Below are positions 18,191 through 26,734 of a stretch of DNA of 59,849 bases, piece after piece (position 1 is the stretch's first letter; every line of letters begins with the position of its first letter). The position numbers were made by a program, and so were the translations under genes. Under the pieces are notes generated by a model. It did no database searches. It was not told the DNA's origin and was given only the letters and a program-made list of their open reading frames with translations. This DNA is from Oscillospiraceae bacterium (GTDB lineage Bacteria > Bacillota > Clostridia > Saccharofermentanales > Fastidiosipilaceae), in contig JAQWFM010000005.1 in assembly GCA_028704415.1 (NCBI GenBank), positions 1-59,849 of the forward strand. Direction: 5' to 3'.

Positions 18191-19062
18191 ATGCTTATGT
18201 CCCTGCAGATTTGGGCGAGGCACTGAGGCTGTTACAGGAAAAAACGGTGATCCCCTATGCCGGCGGCACCGATATCATGGTTCATCCCCAGGCGGAGGCA
18301 GCTTACTTATTTTTGCGGCAGCTGCCTGAATTAAACCAGATCTGCACAACTGACCAGTATTTTGTTATTGGCAGCGCGGTTACCTATCAGGCTTTATTAA
18401 CTCAGACCGCAGTCAGGCTGCCGGATATTCTGCTGCAGGCCTGCCGCCAGGTCGCGGCGCCGCCCATCAGAAATCTGGGAACCCTGGGGGGAAATATATG
18501 TAACGCTTCGCCGGCCGGGGACACACTGCCCGTGCTTTATGCGCTTGATGCCAGCGTCAGGCTGGCCAGGCTGGAGCCAGCCGTCCGGGACTGCCAGAAC
18601 TTAACCCCGACCATTGGCTATCGCATACTGCCCCTGCGACAGTTTATTCAGGGTGTACGGCGGACCTGCCGCCGGCCAGAGGAACTGTTAATTGAGATTT
18701 TAATTCCCCAAACTCACGATACGCTGACTTATTATGAAAAAATCGCGTCCCGTAAGGCACAGGCCATCGCCAAGCTTTCCTTTGCCGGCGCGGCTTCAGT
18801 CAGTCAGGGTCAGCTGCAGCGGCTGGCCTTAGCCTTTGGATCTGTAGGCGTCACAGTGGTTCGCGACAGTCTTATTGAAGCGAAGATCATAAACGGCAGC
18901 TATGATCCGGAGGCTGCGGTGCAGGCTTATGCGGCGCTTTTACGTCCCATTACTGATCAGCGGTCGACAGCATCATACCGCAAGACGGTCTGCCTTAATC
19001 TGGCCCGGGACTTTTTAACCGCGGTGCAGGCACAAGTTACAGCCGGACGCCGCGGCCGATAA
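18184..19062 (+). CDS. molybdenum hydroxylase FAD-binding subunit
   Basis: 292 residues from the ATG at 18184, which overlaps the previous stop; the frame is open further upstream, but that part is a shadow of the 2Fe-2S gene. FAD loops are IPYAGGTDIMVH and IRNLGTLGGNICNASPAGD. The C-terminal CO-dehydrogenase flavoprotein domain follows (YYEKIASRKAQAIAKLSFAG). It hands electrons to NAD+ or another acceptor. It is the last gene of the operon; the hairpin downstream serves mainly the convergent gene. Confidence 0.9.
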   Translation: MVNAYVPADLGEALRLLQEKTVIPYAGGTDIMVHPQAEAAYLFLRQLPELNQICTTDQYFVIGSAVTYQALLTQTAVRLPDILLQACRQVAAPPIRNLGTLGGNICNASPAGDTLPVLYALDASVRLARLEPAVRDCQNLTPTIGYRILPLRQFIQGVRRTCRRPEELLIEILIPQTHDTLTYYEKIASRKAQAIAKLSFAGAASVSQGQLQRLALAFGSVGVTVVRDSLIEAKIINGSYDPEAAVQAYAALLRPITDQRSTASYRKTVCLNLARDFLTAVQAQVTAGRRGR

Positions 19063-19121
19063 GCCCTGATCCGGTAGCTCCCATATGCGTCTCCTGGCCA
19101 GCCGGCAGCCCCCGGCGGTAC

Positions 19122-19157
19122 AAAAACGCCGCCGCCGGTATATTAACCGGCGGCGGC
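19122..19157 (-). terminator. strong terminator between the hydroxylase operon and the glutamate-synthase-like gene
   Basis: A perfect 12-base GC-rich stem (19128-19139 with 19146-19157, loop ATATTA). Read leftward it is followed by GTTTTTG, so it ends the leftward gene; rightward no T run follows, though the hairpin may still slow transcripts from the hydroxylase operon. Confidence 0.8.
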
Positions 19158-19200
19158 TGAATTCAGTTGTAACCCGGATGACCGGACCCAAAGTGAGGAC

Positions 19201-20793
19201 TTAATGCTTCAGAATCTCCAGGGCTTCAGCCCGGTAGCAATCCATCAGGTAAGGAATGCCGGTGACTTCCTGGCAATCATGAGTCAGCGACATCAGCTCC
19301 CGGCGGCTGATCGCGGGGACGCTGAAGGCGCGGGACCCGGCCATTAGCTGCTGCAGCCCGACTTTCAGTTTATCCACGTAACTGTAAAGGCCGATGGCGC
19401 CCAGCGGAATGCTTTTGATTTCATCATTGCCCACCAGATCCCGCACCTTTTCGTAGTCCGCAAAGATCTCTTCCGGCGTATTTCCATAGGCGGAAATTGT
19501 TTTGGGCAGACTGCCGTCTTTCAGCCAGGTACCGATATTTTTGCCAACCATGCCAGGGATCATCAAAGCCCGGCCCATGCAGACGGCTTTGACATAAGGA
19601 CTGCCTAAAGCCAGAGCCTTATATATACCATCTTCTGAACTAAAGCCGCCGGCAAAAGCCAGGTCCGGCACACGCAGGCCACGCTGGCTGAGAATTTGAG
19701 CAAATTCATAAGCCGCGCTGTGCAAGTACAGGGAGGGAACCCCCCATTCTTCCATCATCCGCCAGGGGCTCATCCCGGTACCTCCGCCGGCCCCGTCAAT
19801 GGTCAGCAAATCGATCCTGGCTTCAGATCCCCATTTCAGGGCTTTGGCCAGTTCATTGAGACTGTAGGCACCGGTCTTTAGTGTCACCCGGCGGTAACCC
19901 AGCTTATGCAGCTGATCTACGGTCTCCAGAAAGTCTGCTTCATCAACAAACCCCAAACGGCTGTGGCGCTCAAATTCATGAATCGCGCCGGCTTTAAAGG
20001 CCGCCTGATTGATCGGGTCGGAAGGATCTGGCGTAACAATGTAGCCGCGCTTTTGCAGCTCCAGCGCGCGCTCCAGGGACGCGACTTTGATTTCGCCCCC
20101 GATACATTTGGCGCCCTGACCCCACTTAAGCTCAATGGTGTCAATGTGATGTCGATTGATGATGTACTCCGCAACACCTAAACGGGCATCCTCCACATTC
20201 ATCTGAATCAGCATTTCCCCGTTACCGTTGTGATAGCGGCGGTAGGCCTCAATCCGCCGGTCCATGTCCGGAGCTTTGATAACCTTGTGATGTTGATCCA
20301 GCTCAAGCCCCGGATCAATGCCGCAGACATTTTCACCGCAGACAATCGTGATCCCCGCCAGCGCCGCACCAATGGCAAAATGTTCCCAGTTTTTACGGGC
20401 GATTTCAGTGGAACCTAAAGCACCGGTAAAAACAGGAACAGACATTTTGACCTTTTGGTCCCAGCCGTAAGCGGTCGTGGTATCCACATCCGGAAACAGG
20501 GCGGTGTCGGACGTGGCCGCCACTCCTTCAGGCAGGCCGCGCGCGCCGCTGGCGTAGCCCTGAATGTTTAAGTGAGAGTAATCAACCGGATAGTCCTTAT
20601 CAGAGCCGGCGGACACTTCACCGTAAGGACCGGGATAGATCAGCTCTCTGCCTCGAAAAGTGGACTGAAAGACGTCACAATTTCCGCGGCAGCCGTCAAC
20701 ACAGCGGGAGCAAAGACCGCTGGCAGGCGATACGTCCCGGGAGCGGTTAGCTGAACGGGTTGCATCATTGGCATTTGGTTTGCGCAGATTCAT
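19201..20793 (-). CDS. FMN-binding glutamate synthase-like protein with Cys-rich N-terminus
   Basis: 530 residues. The central and C-terminal parts match the GltB FMN/synthase domain: PVFTGALGSTEIARKNWEH, TIELKWGQGAKCIGGEIK, LTIDGAGGGTGMSP and LAFAGGFSSEDGIYKALALG. The N-terminus has a cysteine cluster, CSRCVDGCRGNCDVF, which could bind an Fe-S centre or metal. It lacks the glutaminase domain of true glutamate synthase, so it is a stand-alone member of the archaeal-type/FMN family whose reaction is often unproven. It is convergent with the molybdenum hydroxylase operon. GGAGG precedes the ATG. Whether it acts in ammonia assimilation or as a different flavin oxidoreductase is open. Confidence 0.85.
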   Translation of the reverse strand: MNLRKPNANDATRSANRSRDVSPASGLCSRCVDGCRGNCDVFQSTFRGRELIYPGPYGEVSAGSDKDYPVDYSHLNIQGYASGARGLPEGVAATSDTALFPDVDTTTAYGWDQKVKMSVPVFTGALGSTEIARKNWEHFAIGAALAGITIVCGENVCGIDPGLELDQHHKVIKAPDMDRRIEAYRRYHNGNGEMLIQMNVEDARLGVAEYIINRHHIDTIELKWGQGAKCIGGEIKVASLERALELQKRGYIVTPDPSDPINQAAFKAGAIHEFERHSRLGFVDEADFLETVDQLHKLGYRRVTLKTGAYSLNELAKALKWGSEARIDLLTIDGAGGGTGMSPWRMMEEWGVPSLYLHSAAYEFAQILSQRGLRVPDLAFAGGFSSEDGIYKALALGSPYVKAVCMGRALMIPGMVGKNIGTWLKDGSLPKTISAYGNTPEEIFADYEKVRDLVGNDEIKSIPLGAIGLYSYVDKLKVGLQQLMAGSRAFSVPAISRRELMSLTHDCQEVTGIPYLMDCYRAEALEILKH

Positions 20794-21110
20794 GGGTTAA
20801 CCTCCATATATTTGAAAAAGTCGGTCCGCGCAGGCTGATTAATCAGACCGTCGGCGATGCCGCTGGCATCCGGGGCGGGGGAAACCTCCTAATCAGTTAT
20901 GAAATACGGACTGAAATAGTATAAAATAAAAGCCGGCGCGCAAGATTATTATTTTGACTTGCAGCAAGATTCAGCCGTAATTATGAACGAATCTAAACAA
21001 AACCAGCTGATTCAGCTGTTAATTGTGAGACTTATGAACGGATATTACGGTTAACTTGCAGAATAGCCGTCCCAGACGGGAAGTGTGCTAAGATCAGGCA
21101 GTAAGGGAGT
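20794..21110. other. 317-base divergent intergenic region
   Basis: No gene seen. Two hairpins lie just upstream of the leftward gene (GATGCC-GCT-GGCATC near 20855; CTGATTAATCAG near 20836), so its leader may be structured. Nearer the rightward HAD gene are two similar stretches, TTATGAACGAAT and TTATGAACGGAT, about 50 bases apart, which could be a paired regulator site. No known riboswitch consensus was recognised. Confidence 0.4.
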
Positions 21111-21116
21111 TTGATC

Positions 21117-21812
21117 ATGAGTGTGATTAAAGCTGTCGTTTTTGATATGGACGGGGTTATGTTTGACACCGAACAACTGGCTGTCCGGGCCTGGATGCAA
21201 GTCGGCGCCGAGTCTGGCTGGCCCCTGAGCCGCAGTCTGTGCCTGCGCCTTTTGGGCTTAAACACCCGCAGCGCGGGCGAGGTTTTGACGCAAGCCCTGG
21301 GACCGGATTTTAACTACCCGCAAGCCCGCAAACAAATGAATCTGCGGTTGAATCAGCTTATCGAGGCTGACGGCATACCCATTAAACCAGGGCTGGGTCA
21401 GCTGCAGCAATGGCTTAAGGCTGCGGGCTGGCCCTATTGTGTAGCAACCAGCAGTGATCAGGCCCGGACTGATTTTTGCCTGGCCCGCGGCGGCCTGGCG
21501 CAGGCCTTTACTCAGCGTATCTGCGGCAACCAGATCCACCGGGGCAAACCGGCGCCGGATATTTATCTGGCCGCCAGCCGCCTACTCAAGACCCGGCCTG
21601 AAAACTGCCTGGCCATTGAGGATTCGCCAAACGGGGCGGCTGCCGCTTTAGCAGCCGGCCTGCAGTTAGCTGTTGTACCGGACCTGATCCCGCTGGAGGC
21701 TTTTCCGGCGCAAATGCTGGCCCGGGCCAGAGCCTTTGCCGACTTAACTGAACTTAAGCAGGCCTTAGCTCAGGGCGCCGGCAGCCAGGACCAAGGTTCA
21801 GGAGAGCGGTGA
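21117..21812 (+). CDS. HAD-superfamily phosphatase, beta-phosphoglucomutase-like
   Basis: 231 residues from ATG 21117, 7 bases after AAGGGAG; a TTG at 21111 is in frame but too close to that site. Motif I is VVFDMDGVMFDTEQ with both catalytic Asp residues, motif II is CVATSSD, the Lys is in HRGKPAPDIY, and motif IV is AIEDSPNGAAAALAAG. A helical cap lies between motifs I and II, as in beta-phosphoglucomutases and sugar-phosphate phosphatases. Its stop overlaps the start of the NUDIX gene, so the two form an operon. The substrate is likely a small sugar phosphate or nucleotide. Confidence 0.88.
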   Translation: MSVIKAVVFDMDGVMFDTEQLAVRAWMQVGAESGWPLSRSLCLRLLGLNTRSAGEVLTQALGPDFNYPQARKQMNLRLNQLIEADGIPIKPGLGQLQQWLKAAGWPYCVATSSDQARTDFCLARGGLAQAFTQRICGNQIHRGKPAPDIYLAASRLLKTRPENCLAIEDSPNGAAAALAAGLQLAVVPDLIPLEAFPAQMLARARAFADLTELKQALAQGAGSQDQGSGER

Positions 21813-22294
21813 CTCATATGATTCGCAGTACGGCTAAGGGTATATTATTTGATGGTCAGCGCGTTTTATTAAACTTGTGTGAGGATCCTTTTAACGGCCA
21901 GTATTATACGCTGCCGGGCGGAGGCCAGCTGGAGGATGAATCGCTTTCGGCAGCGCTGGAACGGGAAATGCTGGAGGAAACCGGTTACAGCGTCGAGACT
22001 GAGCAACTGCTGGCAGTCTGTGAAGTCCAATGTCTGGATGCCTGGTTTAACCGGCAGTATCCGGAATATACCCACAAGCTTTATCACATCTTTTTGTGCC
22101 GGCCCAAAGCCAGAGCCAGACAGACGCCTTCTGAGACTGACCGTATGCAGCTTATCAGTGAATGGCTTCCCCTGGAACAGGCTGATCACATCCGCCTGAA
22201 ACCAGATTGCCTGCAGGGAGCCGTCAGCCGGCTGCTCAACGGTACGCTCAGCGGCTATCTGGGCTTACAGCAGATTCCATATAATCATGCCTGA
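21809..22294 (+). CDS. NUDIX hydrolase
   Basis: 161 residues. The Nudix box runs from GGGQLEDESLSAALE to REMLEETGY with all metal-ligand Glu residues. The start is either GTG 21809, overlapping the previous stop, or ATG 21818; an AGGAG site at 21801-21805 is close to the first and 12 bases from the second. Members of this group hydrolyse nucleoside diphosphate derivatives. Coupled to the HAD phosphatase, it may clean up phosphorylated metabolites (inference). Confidence 0.85.
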   Translation: MTHMIRSTAKGILFDGQRVLLNLCEDPFNGQYYTLPGGGQLEDESLSAALEREMLEETGYSVETEQLLAVCEVQCLDAWFNRQYPEYTHKLYHIFLCRPKARARQTPSETDRMQLISEWLPLEQADHIRLKPDCLQGAVSRLLNGTLSGYLGLQQIPYNHA

Positions 22295-22372
22295 TGCCTG
22301 GCTCAGGCGAAGTTAAGAGAAGGAGGAGCCGCGCCTGCTTATTTTGCCCGCGGTTTAGCATAAATAAAGTCT

Positions 22373-23806
22373 ATGATGACGCAGATTCAAAATCAGGCCG
22401 CCGCCCGCCGTCAGCCGGAGAACCCGGTTCGTCCGCTGCACCCAGACGGCAGAAGGCCAGTCAATATCGGCTTGCGGACCGTTAAATCAGTCATTGCGGT
22501 TGGCCTGTGCTGCTTAGCCAGCTTTTGGGCGGGGGTATCGCCGTTTTATGCCGCCATCGCGGCTATGATGGTCATGCAGCAGACTCACGGCGATACAAGA
22601 AAAAACGCTAAAACCCGCACGTTAGGTACCTTTGTCGGCGGCTCGTTTTCTCTGATCATCCTCTATCTGGACCGTGGCTTTCTTTTAGAGAATCGGCTGA
22701 TTCATTATGCTATTGTCACCCTGTTCACCATCCCGATCGTCTTGTTTACCTTAATGATCAGGCGGCCTAACATCAGCTATTTCTCCTGCGTCGTCTTCTT
22801 CTCGATCACCCTGGCCCATTATCAGGATGAAAATCCTTTTTACTTTGTCGTGTACCGGGTCTTGCTGACCCTGTTTGGTATCTTTATTGCTTTGCTGCTG
22901 AACGGTACCTGGCTGCCCAGACACAGGAACAAAGATCATTTGTTTGTGCTGGGAGATCAGGCGGTCTGGGTCCTGCAAAACCATAAACGCGAACAGATCC
23001 GGCTCGACCGGCTTAGAGAAGAAGGCTGTCAGGTCACCTATCAGACGGACTGGACCCCGGCAGCCTTTGCCGCGCTCTGGCCCGCGCTGCCGCTGAAACT
23101 GCCGTTCCTGGCCTTGAATGGCGCGGTTCTGTTTGACCCGGCCCGGCAAATGGTGCTGGATGCAATACCCTTTGACCCGGCAGCCGGTGCAGCCTTACAA
23201 CATAAATTGAGTCTGGCCCTGGCGCAAAAACAACTGACCGGCTACTTTGCGGTGCTGCTCAGCCGCCGGGATCTCTATCTTTGCTATTGGGGTGAACCGA
23301 CCGCAGGCAGCCGGTATCTGATCAGCCTGATTAAACGTTCGCCACTGCACCATTCCTTGTTGTATCAGCCTGACTTATGCGGCTATGAAGTGCTGTCGTA
23401 TCTGCTGATCCTGCCGTCCGCGTCAATAACCGGGGTGGTAAAGCAACTGCTGCCAGCTCAGGTCATGACCCGGCAGACCCCCCTGGAGCTTGCGGGGCAG
23501 CCTGACCTGAGCCTCTGCACAATCACCAGTCCCCAAACGCTGGGGGGAGCGGCGCTGGCTGCTAGCAGACAATTGCGGCAAAGCTGCCAGGTGGAGACGG
23601 CAGAGTGGCTGCTGGGTGAAAGCCAGGCTGCCGGTACGGGCTTTGCGGCAATCAAGCCGCTTAATTCCACCGGACCTGCAGGTATAAGCGTCCACACCAT
23701 CCCGGACCAACTGACCGCTCAGGACGGTAAGCAACTGTTAAAATACATGGAACAGCGCTTTCATGCTAGAATAAAACATACCGACCCATCAATGGTTAAG
23801 ACCTGA
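22373..23806 (+). CDS. FUSC/aromatic-acid-exporter-like membrane protein fused to a degenerate HAD-like domain
   Basis: 477 residues. Residues ~25-185 are a FUSC domain: six membrane segments, starting RPVNIGLRTVKSVIAVGL, then MMVMQQTHGDTRKNAKTRTL with the usual polar loop. From about residue 190 the chain becomes soluble and follows the pattern of Cof-type HAD phosphatases: FVLGDQAVWVLQNHK at the position of the DxD motif, then LREEGCQVTYQT, then LKLPFLALNGAVLFDP, which matches the cap-entry motif LxTxNGA. The catalytic Asp pair is not preserved, so this part is probably a binding or regulatory domain. The start has a weak ribosome site (AGGAGGAG lies too far upstream, behind a stop). Confidence 0.75.
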   Translation: MMTQIQNQAAARRQPENPVRPLHPDGRRPVNIGLRTVKSVIAVGLCCLASFWAGVSPFYAAIAAMMVMQQTHGDTRKNAKTRTLGTFVGGSFSLIILYLDRGFLLENRLIHYAIVTLFTIPIVLFTLMIRRPNISYFSCVVFFSITLAHYQDENPFYFVVYRVLLTLFGIFIALLLNGTWLPRHRNKDHLFVLGDQAVWVLQNHKREQIRLDRLREEGCQVTYQTDWTPAAFAALWPALPLKLPFLALNGAVLFDPARQMVLDAIPFDPAAGAALQHKLSLALAQKQLTGYFAVLLSRRDLYLCYWGEPTAGSRYLISLIKRSPLHHSLLYQPDLCGYEVLSYLLILPSASITGVVKQLLPAQVMTRQTPLELAGQPDLSLCTITSPQTLGGAALAASRQLRQSCQVETAEWLLGESQAAGTGFAAIKPLNSTGPAGISVHTIPDQLTAQDGKQLLKYMEQRFHARIKHTDPSMVKT

Positions 23807-23839
23807 TGCGGTTCATCCATTTGCCTTGAGGAGGATCCA

Positions 23840-25867
23840 ATGCATATTCTTGATCAAGCCTTTTTACATGGCGGCGATTACAATCCGGATCAGTGGCTGG
23901 ACCGGCCGGATATTCTGGAGCAGGATCTGGAGCTGATGCGCCAGGCGCAGATTAATTGTGTTTCAGTAGGCATTTTTGCCTGGACCGCGTTAGAGCCGGA
24001 AGAAGGCGTTTACCGGATGGACTGGCTTAAAACGGTGGTGAAGCGGCTGTATGACAACGGTGTTTACACTATCTTGGCTACGCCTAGCGGCGCCAGGCCG
24101 GCCTGGCTGGCCCAGCGCTATCCGGAGGTGCTCAGGGTCAATGCCGGCGGGCAGCGGAATCATATGGGGGAGCGGCATAATCACTGCCTGTCCTCACCGG
24201 TTTACCGGGCAAAGGTCTACCAGATGAATCGCCGGCTGGCGGAGACCTTCAGGGATGATCCGGCGGTGATCCTGTGGCATCTGTCCAATGAATACAGCGG
24301 CAGCTGCTACTGCGAACACTGCCGGCAAGCCTTCTGCGCATGGTTGAAGGAGACTTACGGCAGCCTGGAACGCCTGAACCATGAATGGTGGACGGCTTTC
24401 TGGAGCCATACCTATACCTCCTGGGAGCAGATCGAACCGCCGTTTACGGACGGCGAGCAAAGTACACTGGGGCTGAAGCTGGCCTGGGAGCGCTTCACAA
24501 CAGATCAAACGGTAGATTTTTGCCGACAGGAAGTAAAAGCGCTGCGGGATGGCGGTTCAAAGCTGCCGGTTACCACCAACTTAATGGGCTTTTCGCCCGT
24601 GCTGAATTATTATAAATTCAGAGACGTTTTGGATATTGTATCCTGGGATAACTACCCGGACTGGAACATGCAGGCGGATGATACGGAAACGGCAATCAGC
24701 GCGGCCATGGCGCATGATCTGATGCGCTCCATCAAGCGTGAGCCCTTTTTGCTGATGGAAAGCACGCCCAGTTCGCTGAACTGGAAACCTGTTTCCAAAT
24801 TGAAAAAGCCCGGCATGCACATGTTAGCCTCCCTGCAAGCCATCGCGCACGGATCTGATTCCGTACAATACTTTCAATGGCGCAAGGGGCGGGGCGGTAC
24901 GGAAAAATTTCATGGCGCCGTGGTGGATCACTATGGCAAGGCGGATACCCGGGTCTTTAAGGAAGTCAGTCAGCTGGGCTTAAGGCTGAAACAGTTAAGC
25001 CAGCTGCGACCGCCGCTGCTGCACAGCGACGTCAGGCCTGAAGTCGCGCTTTTATTTGACTGGGAAAACCGCTGGGCCCTGGAAAACTCTGCCGGCCCCA
25101 GAAATATCGGCATGCATTATGTGGAAACCGTGAAAGATCATTATCGCGCGTTCTGGCAGCAGGGTATACCGGTCGATATTATTGATCCTGAGACTGCCCT
25201 GGACCGCTATCGTCTGGTCGTAGCGCCCCTGCTCTATTTAACCCGCTCGGATATTGAGACTAAACTCTGTGATTTTGTAGCGCAGGGCGGCACCCTGGTG
25301 GGTACTTACTGGAGCGGCATCGTCAACCGCGATGACCTCTGTTATCTGGGGGGGACGCCGCACGGCCTGATGGACTTATTTGGCCTGCGTTCAGAGGAAA
25401 TAGACGCACTGACAGATACAGAGCATAACCTTATGAGCTGGAACGGCCGCACCTATCAGCTGACAGACCTGTGCGACCGCGTGCAGGTCCATGAGGCTGA
25501 TGTGCTGGCTGTTTATGAACAGGACTTTTATCAGGGGGAAGCGGTACTGACGCGCCACGCCTTTGGCCAGGGTCAGGCTTACTATCTGGCCAGCCGGGCG
25601 GAGCCTGCTTTTTACCTGGACTTTTATGAGCAGCTGCAGACCAGGTTGAAGCTAAAACAAGCCTTGCCGGGTCAGACTTTACCCCATGGCGTGACCGCCG
25701 GCCTGAGAGAAAGCCAGCAGGGCCAGGTGATTATCTTACAAAACTATAATCAACATGAGGTGCTGCTAAGGCTCAGCCAAAATCTGAGGGATCTTGAAAG
25801 TGCAAAAACCTATACGGCGCAACTTAAGCTCCAGCCTTATGAGGTCAGATTTATGGGCCTGCTCTGA
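23840..25867 (+). CDS. beta-galactosidase, glycoside hydrolase family 42
   Basis: 675 residues, no signal peptide, AGGAGG before the ATG. N-terminal barrel: GGDYNPDQWLDRPDILEQD, SVGIFAWTALEPEEG, ILATPSGARPAWLAQRYPEV, and the acid/base Glu in WHLSNEYSGSCYCEHCRQAF. Nucleophile Glu in FLLMESTPSSLNW. The middle A4-type trimerisation region (RPEVALLFDWENRWAL) and a small C-terminal beta domain follow. Cys residues in CYCEHC form the zinc site common in this family. It hydrolyses short beta-galactosides inside the cell. Direct repeats and a hairpin follow. Confidence 0.93.
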   Translation: MHILDQAFLHGGDYNPDQWLDRPDILEQDLELMRQAQINCVSVGIFAWTALEPEEGVYRMDWLKTVVKRLYDNGVYTILATPSGARPAWLAQRYPEVLRVNAGGQRNHMGERHNHCLSSPVYRAKVYQMNRRLAETFRDDPAVILWHLSNEYSGSCYCEHCRQAFCAWLKETYGSLERLNHEWWTAFWSHTYTSWEQIEPPFTDGEQSTLGLKLAWERFTTDQTVDFCRQEVKALRDGGSKLPVTTNLMGFSPVLNYYKFRDVLDIVSWDNYPDWNMQADDTETAISAAMAHDLMRSIKREPFLLMESTPSSLNWKPVSKLKKPGMHMLASLQAIAHGSDSVQYFQWRKGRGGTEKFHGAVVDHYGKADTRVFKEVSQLGLRLKQLSQLRPPLLHSDVRPEVALLFDWENRWALENSAGPRNIGMHYVETVKDHYRAFWQQGIPVDIIDPETALDRYRLVVAPLLYLTRSDIETKLCDFVAQGGTLVGTYWSGIVNRDDLCYLGGTPHGLMDLFGLRSEEIDALTDTEHNLMSWNGRTYQLTDLCDRVQVHEADVLAVYEQDFYQGEAVLTRHAFGQGQAYYLASRAEPAFYLDFYEQLQTRLKLKQALPGQTLPHGVTAGLRESQQGQVIILQNYNQHEVLLRLSQNLRDLESAKTYTAQLKLQPYEVRFMGLL

Positions 25868-25869
25868 TT

Positions 25870-25914
25870 GGGCTGTGCCCTCCCCCAAAAAATGGGCTTG
25901 TGCGCTCCCCCAAA
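25870..25914 (+). repeat. two imperfect tandem copies of a ~22-base unit
   Basis: The stretch 25870-25890 (GGGCTGTGCCC then TCCCCCAAAA) is repeated at 25894-25914 (GGGCTTGTGCGC then TCCCCCAAAA). They lie just past the GH42 stop codon. No function is known. Confidence 0.6.
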
Positions 25915-25929
25915 AGAAGAATAGTCAGA

Positions 25930-25984
25930 CGGCCGCACCGGTTAATCCATAAACCGGCGCGGCCGCACTGGCCTGCTTAGCAGG
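25930..25984. terminator. hairpins between convergent GH42 and ahpC genes
   Basis: A 14-base stem with one mismatch (25930-25943 with 25952-25965) and a second small perfect hairpin (CCTGC-TTA-GCAGG, 25972-25984). Neither has a strong T run, so they are likely but not certain transcription stops for both genes. Confidence 0.5.
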
Positions 25985-26003
25985 CAGGTTCTAAGCAAGC
26001 TGC

Positions 26004-26567
26004 TTAGATTTTTCCAACCAGATCATAACCTGGTTTCAAGGTCTTCTGGCCCGGTTTCCAGCGGGCGGGGCAAACCTGATCGCCGTTTTCGGCGACAAAC
26101 TGCGCGGCTTCAACCTTACGCAGCAGTTCAGAAGAATCCCGGCCAATACTGGTATCGTTAACTTCATAGGCCACGATTTCTCCCTCCGGATTGATGACAA
26201 AGCTCCCTCTCAAGGCCTGCCAGTCCTTTTCTACCAGGACCTCAAAATCGCGGGCCAGGACCGCGCCCGGATCTCCCAGCATGGGATATTGGACCTGACG
26301 GACGGTGTCAGACTCATCGTGCCAGGCTTTGTGGGTAAAGTGACTGTCAGTTGAAACGGAGTAGACCTCGCAATTTATTTTTTTAAAAGCTTCATAATTT
26401 TCCGCCAGGTCGCCCAGCTCAGTGGGACAGACAAACGTAAAGTCCGCTGGATAAAACACCATGACCGACCAATGGCCCAGCAAATCCTGTTCGGTCACAT
26501 CAATAAACTGATCATTCTGATAAGCATGCACACTGAAGGGTGCGACTTTTTTGTGGATTAATGACAT
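26004..26567 (-). CDS. ahpC: alkyl hydroperoxide reductase subunit C (typical 2-Cys peroxiredoxin)
   Basis: 187 residues, the usual AhpC length. Peroxidatic Cys in FYPADFTFVCPTELGDL; resolving Cys in NGDQVCPARWKPGQ; STDSHFTHKAWHD is the conserved active-site helix. It reduces peroxides using a disulfide reductase (AhpF or a thioredoxin system), neither of which is in the window. The start follows AGGAGG. Upstream sequence contains a PerR/Fur-like palindrome, as expected for a peroxide-stress gene in an anaerobe. Confidence 0.95.
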   Translation of the reverse strand: MSLIHKKVAPFSVHAYQNDQFIDVTEQDLLGHWSVMVFYPADFTFVCPTELGDLAENYEAFKKINCEVYSVSTDSHFTHKAWHDESDTVRQVQYPMLGDPGAVLARDFEVLVEKDWQALRGSFVINPEGEIVAYEVNDTSIGRDSSELLRKVEAAQFVAENGDQVCPARWKPGQKTLKPGYDLVGKI

Positions 26568-26669
26568 GTGGATGACCTCCTGTTCATTTACTTGTCCGTA
26601 CTTTAGTAAAAAGCAATGCGGTTAGCATTAGCTTACTTTATTATACCCTAAAACCGTTGCTTGTAAAGA

Positions 26670-26680
26670 AGAATTATTCT
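26670..26680 (-). promoter_or_regulatory. candidate PerR/Fur-like box upstream of ahpC
   Basis: AGAAT-T-ATTCT is a perfect 11-base palindrome in an AT-rich stretch about 100 bases upstream of ahpC. It resembles the core of PerR boxes (TTATAAT-N-ATTATAA) but matches only partly. Confidence 0.35.
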
Positions 26681-26734
26681 CAATAAATACCAGCCTAAAC
26701 GGCTGAGCTGAGGGAAGCGCCGCCAGAAAGGGGG

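Noticed and set aside
20794..20900. Riboswitch upstream of the glutamate-synthase-like gene
   Set aside because: Two hairpins exist but no match to glycine, glutamine or other known consensus.
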